Below, one piece after another: positions 5,005-7,441 of a stretch of DNA of 7,441 nucleotides. The position numbers were made by a program, and so were the translations under genes. Below the pieces are notes generated by a model. It was not told where the DNA came from. It made no database searches and saw only the letters and a list, made by a program, of their open reading frames with translations. The DNA is taken from positions 1-7,441 of the forward strand of contig SLFF01000425.1 of the NCBI GenBank assembly GCA_007124395.1, given 5' to 3'. How positions within the stretch are numbered: the first letter of the stretch is position 1; the number at the start of each line of letters is the position of its first letter. Source of the stretch: Thermomicrobiaceae bacterium. Lineage in GTDB: Bacteria > Chloroflexota > Chloroflexia > Thermomicrobiales > Thermomicrobiaceae.

Positions 5005-6885
5005 TTAATTGAGCAGCATAATGAGTGCAAGCCACGTTACGAGGTGAACAAGCAACGTTGAACTTACCAGCAATCGGGCCGCAAAACGGTCGAACTGGGC
5101 GATACTCCAGGCCAGTCCAACATTGGCAATCAGTACCAACCCGGCAATCACCGGAAGAATCCAGATTTCCCGCGGCTCTCCGACCCGGCCGGGAAGTCCG
5201 TCAACGTTCCAGTGTAACGTCAGTGAGGGCGGAATATCGTCGTATTGAATCATGATATAGCCAACCATCGCGACCGTGGTCAGCACCCCGATGCCCGCAA
5301 CAGCCAGAGAAAATCGATCCCGATGCAACATCGGACGAAGCGCCGGGCTGGTCGGGTCGGGCTCCTGACGATAGACCCGGGTCAACGGTTGCAACACTTC
5401 CCGTCGCGGTCTGCCAGACGGAGCCAGCACTGGTTCCGGAGCCGTAAACGGGATAGGTGATCGGAGTCCCGATCTAACCGGCTCCTGCTCCGGCACATAG
5501 GGAATCTCTTCTTCGGACTCCGACGGCGGATCTGGAAACCAGACCTCATACGGGGCGGTCGGTGCCTCCGAGGCCGGATCGATCTCGGGTTCCGGCAGTG
5601 GCTCCAGTTCCACATGGACCGGGATTCCGAACGCGGGAGCAACATCCGGGGCAGACGCCCCGAATCGCTGACCAGTGGCCGGATCCTGATCAGCTGGAAA
5701 CGATGTGCCAAACACCGGCCCTGGTGGAGGTGGTGGCGGTGCTGGTGCCGTCGGCTGCTGTATCGGCTCGTCAGAGGGCGGTTGCTCAGCTGGAGCCGGA
5801 GCAGGCCGCTCAGGGGGTGCAATCGGCTGATCCGCGGGCGGCTGCGAATCCAACGGCGGTGCTTCAGATCGCACCGGTTGCGGAGGCATCGGGGATGGAG
5901 GTCCTGCCGGTTGCTGATGTCCGAATGACGGTCCCGATGGCGCAGGTGCTGATGGCGACTCCGGTTCCGGAGGCCGGCGCTGTTCTCGCGTTTCTGATGA
6001 CGAATCCCGGCGCTCTGCAGGCGGTGCAGCCGGGGCGACAGGTGGCTCCCCTGCCGAATGTTGGTATCCGAATGACGGTCCCGATGGAGCAGGAGCTGGT
6101 GGCGACTCCGGTTCCGGAGGTCGGCGCTGTTCTCGGGCTTCTTGTGGTGACACGATGCGCTCGACGGGCGGTGCGGCCGGTGCGGGCGCCGGTGCGACAG
6201 GTGGCGACGGCGGTAGCTCTACCGGGACATGCTGCTCCTGTGACGGTTGCGGTGGCGGTGGTTGCTGGCGTGGCTGCTCCTGATCCCGGGATCGTTGCGG
6301 CGGCCGTTCAGGCTGTGGAGGCGGTTCAGCGTCGGGAGCTGCTTCATGAAACATACGATGCCAGCGGATTAGTTCCTCAGTGAAGAGTAATGGTCGCTCT
6401 GGTGAAATCGCGAAGATCTCTCCGTCAGACCGAACGACCAGCAACTGACGGCGCGGCGGAAGTGTCGCCGCAACCTGGATGTCGCCGACATCTGTCTTGC
6501 GTGTCCCAACATAGTATCCAGGCCAGAAAAGCTGCCAGCCCATGTCCTGTTCACCGAGAACATCAGCCGCGGACTCGACCGCTTCGATCTCATTGTAGGG
6601 GATCTTCTCGCGCCAGAAACCCCAGGCCATCGTCAGACCTTGAGAATCGAGCGTATAGCTAAACAGGATGTAACTGACCAACAGATAAAGGAAGATGAGG
6701 CTGAAGAAGGCGGAGACGCCAAGAAGTACAGCGAGAACGGTCTGACTGATCTCGATCTGAACAATGTCCAGAATCGCCAGCACTGATCCAGTGGCAACCA
6801 GCAGCGACAGAATCAGAAGGACGGCCGCGATCATCCCACCCGGGGAGGCTGCGGCACTCCATCGACTGGAATGATCCTCGAGCAT
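5005..6885 (-). CDS. Membrane protein with PH-like domain, proline-rich linker and DUF1648 module
   Basis: This is a complete 626-residue protein. Residues 1-17 precede two hydrophobic helices (about 18-41 and 48-75). Residues 76-180 resemble a bacterial PH domain (bPH_5-like): YTLDSQGLTMAWGFWREKIPYNEIEAVES, then GWQLFWPGYYVGT, and LLVVRSDGEIFAISPERPLLF. Residues about 184-510 are a proline-rich, low-complexity linker with a 49-residue near-repeat and recurring PxFG motifs. The C-terminal part has a helix (525-547), then DDIPPSLTLHWNVDGLPGRVGEPREIWILPVIAG, a clear DUF1648 signature, and two more helices to the end, making about five helices in all. DUF1648 is found in membrane proteins such as SdpI-like immunity factors, and PH modules occur in stress-related membrane proteins. 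No function can be assigned. GAGG at 6894-6897 supports the ATG at 6885. The gene lies downstream of the peptidyl-prolyl isomerase and upstream of the DUF3048 lipoprotein, all in one direction. Confidence 0.87.
   Translation of the reverse strand: MLEDHSSRWSAAASPGGMIAAVLLILSLLVATGSVLAILDIVQIEISQTVLAVLLGVSAFFSLIFLYLLVSYILFSYTLDSQGLTMAWGFWREKIPYNEIEAVESAADVLGEQDMGWQLFWPGYYVGTRKTDVGDIQVAATLPPRRQLLVVRSDGEIFAISPERPLLFTEELIRWHRMFHEAAPDAEPPPQPERPPQRSRDQEQPRQQPPPPQPSQEQHVPVELPPSPPVAPAPAPAAPPVERIVSPQEAREQRRPPEPESPPAPAPSGPSFGYQHSAGEPPVAPAAPPAERRDSSSETREQRRPPEPESPSAPAPSGPSFGHQQPAGPPSPMPPQPVRSEAPPLDSQPPADQPIAPPERPAPAPAEQPPSDEPIQQPTAPAPPPPPPGPVFGTSFPADQDPATGQRFGASAPDVAPAFGIPVHVELEPLPEPEIDPASEAPTAPYEVWFPDPPSESEEEIPYVPEQEPVRSGLRSPIPFTAPEPVLAPSGRPRREVLQPLTRVYRQEPDPTSPALRPMLHRDRFSLAVAGIGVLTTVAMVGYIMIQYDDIPPSLTLHWNVDGLPGRVGEPREIWILPVIAGLVLIANVGLAWSIAQFDRFAARLLVSSTLLVHLVTWLALIMLLN
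5911..6205. repeat. 147-bp imperfect tandem duplication inside the proline-rich linker
   Basis: Two copies offset by 147 bases (about 5911-6046 and 6058-6205) share long identical runs, such as those around 5921-5942 and 6068-6089. The second has 12 extra bases near its right end. They encode two 49-residue blocks, each containing REQRRPPEPES and PAPSGPSFG. The duplication preserves the frame. Confidence 0.88.
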
Positions 6886-6893
6886 GTTCCGAT

Positions 6894-6897
6894 CCTC
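6894..6897 (-). promoter_or_regulatory. Ribosome binding site of the PH/DUF1648 gene
   Basis: GAGG on the minus strand lies 8 bases before the ATG at 6885, which supports that start over the internal ATG at residue 18. Confidence 0.6.
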
Positions 6898-6964
6898 GTC
6901 TCAGAAACAACCTGCAGAACGCACCTGATAGCACAACTATGTTATCGCCTGGTGAGAAGTGTAC

Positions 6965-6997
6965 GGCATGAGTACGGTTGGTGTCCGTACTCATGCC
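6965..6997. terminator. Perfect 13-bp hairpin after the peptidyl-prolyl isomerase gene
   Basis: The arms are 6965-6977 (GGCATGAGTACGG) and 6985-6997 (its exact reverse complement), with a 7-base loop. It begins 12 bases past the isomerase stop codon at 7010-7012, which is where a terminator would sit. There is no run of T on either side, so it is not a canonical intrinsic terminator. It may act as an RNA 3'-end stabiliser, a Rho-assisted terminator, or an operator for the PH/DUF1648 gene, which starts 80 bases further on. The structure is certain; the role is not. Confidence 0.6.
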
Positions 6998-7009
6998 AGT
7001 ATTCGACTG

Positions 7010-7441
7010 CTAGTTGTCATCCTCGGCAGGATCGAAGGGGTCATCGCCATCGAACAGGTCATCCTGTTCATCGGGATCGATCTCTATTTCCTGCTGCATA
7101 TCGACATCCGGCTGCATCTCCGGCTCGGGTGGTTGCGGAGCTCCGGCCGGCGGCTCGAATTGGCCCGGTGGCGCCTGTTCCGGCGCATCAGGGACCTCAT
7201 AGTCCGTATCGATATCCGCTTCCGCTCGCTTCTCTTCGAGCCAGTCCGAGAACATCTGGGATCGTCGCTGCTGGAGAAGCTGCAGATCGATCGGGCGGTC
7301 GTCATCTCGATCAGTCAGGAGAATCACGTGCCAGCCGAAATCGCTCTGGAACGGCTCGCTGATCTCATCGAGGTCGAGATCGAAGGCCACCTCGTCGAAC
7401 TCATCGACCATCACACCACGCGGGAACCACCCCAGGTCACC
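7010..7441 (-). CDS. Parvulin-type peptidyl-prolyl cis-trans isomerase, C-terminal part (5' end outside window)
   Basis: The frame is open to the right edge, so the start is outside; the GTG at 7414 is internal. The visible 143 residues open with GDLGWFPRGVMVDEFDEVAF, followed by LDEISEPFQSDFGWHVILLTD. This is the second half of a PpiC/SurA/PrsA rotamase domain and includes the family's GWHVI strand. A helical stretch follows (about 54-80: QLLQQRRSQMFSDWLEEKRAEAD). The last roughly 55 residues form a proline-rich then very acidic tail, ending in repeated D/E pairs. Such enzymes help secreted proteins fold outside the cytoplasmic membrane. The signal peptide or anchor would be in the missing N-terminal part. 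A perfect hairpin lies just after the stop. Confidence 0.93.
   Translation of the reverse strand, partial: GDLGWFPRGVMVDEFDEVAFDLDLDEISEPFQSDFGWHVILLTDRDDDRPIDLQLLQQRRSQMFSDWLEEKRAEADIDTDYEVPDAPEQAPPGQFEPPAGAPQPPEPEMQPDVDMQQEIEIDPDEQDDLFDGDDPFDPAEDDN

Noticed and set aside
4863..5030. N-terminal extension of the DUF3048 protein back to 5030
   Set aside because: It would put 56 unlike residues before a perfect lipoprotein signal peptide and would overlap the end of the upstream gene. The ATG at 4862 is the sensible start.
4489..5061. A 190-codon plus-strand frame with GSGVGS repeats
   Set aside because: This is the antisense image of the TPEP repeat of the lipoprotein. The opposite strand has a signal peptide and the conserved DUF3048 domain.
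5562..6383. A 273-codon plus-strand open frame opposite the proline-rich linker
   Set aside because: It is Ala/Val/Pro-rich, as expected from reading the complement of CCN proline codons. It has no recognisable domain, and it lies opposite a gene with clear PH and DUF1648 ends.
6925..6933. TGCTATCAG on the minus strand as an extended -10 for the PH/DUF1648 gene
   Set aside because: The hexamer matches at only four of six positions and has no -35. It is plausible in position but not supportable.

Overview
This window looks like an ordinary chromosomal segment of a moderately GC-rich bacterium (57% and 62% GC in two 60-base lines counted by hand). I see no mobile element, CRISPR array, rRNA or tRNA. 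My best guess is Chloroflexota, possibly a relative of Thermomicrobia. The reasons are the TPEPT-type linker in a DUF3048 lipoprotein, the long NfeD, the proline-rich membrane protein, and a PatA/LpxL-like acyltransferase with no LPS genes in view. This placement is inference, not proof.

Layout: two plus-strand genes come first. One is the 3' part of a long-form NfeD membrane protein that runs off the left edge, and the other is a complete yajQ. The rest of the window is on the minus strand. In transcription order (right to left) it holds: the 3' end of a parvulin-type peptidyl-prolyl isomerase that runs off the right edge; a perfect 13-bp hairpin; a 626-residue five-helix membrane protein (PH-like domain, about 325 residues of proline-rich linker, DUF1648 module); a DUF3048 (YerB-like) lipoprotein; and a tightly overlapping three-gene cluster of CDP-alcohol phosphatidyltransferase, HAD-IB phosphatase and lysophospholipid acyltransferase. 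The last of these ends inside the 3' end of yajQ, so the two convergent genes overlap by 17 bp.

Functionally, the three-gene cluster reads as a membrane-lipid module. The transferase would make a phosphatidyl-alcohol (or phosphatidyl-alcohol phosphate), the HAD enzyme could remove a phosphate, and the acyltransferase could add or exchange an acyl chain. It has its own good extended -10 promoter just downstream of the lipoprotein stop codon. The remaining minus-strand genes encode envelope proteins: a foldase, a membrane-anchored PH/DUF1648 protein and a lipoprotein. The intergenic regions before the PH/DUF1648 gene and before the lipoprotein gene share a 10-base word, which is twice present, inverted, in the hairpin.

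Most of this is family-level recognition. The least conventional items are the PH/proline-rich/DUF1648 fusion, with its 49-residue repeat and recurring PxFG motifs, and the lipid cluster with an unassigned HAD phosphatase.
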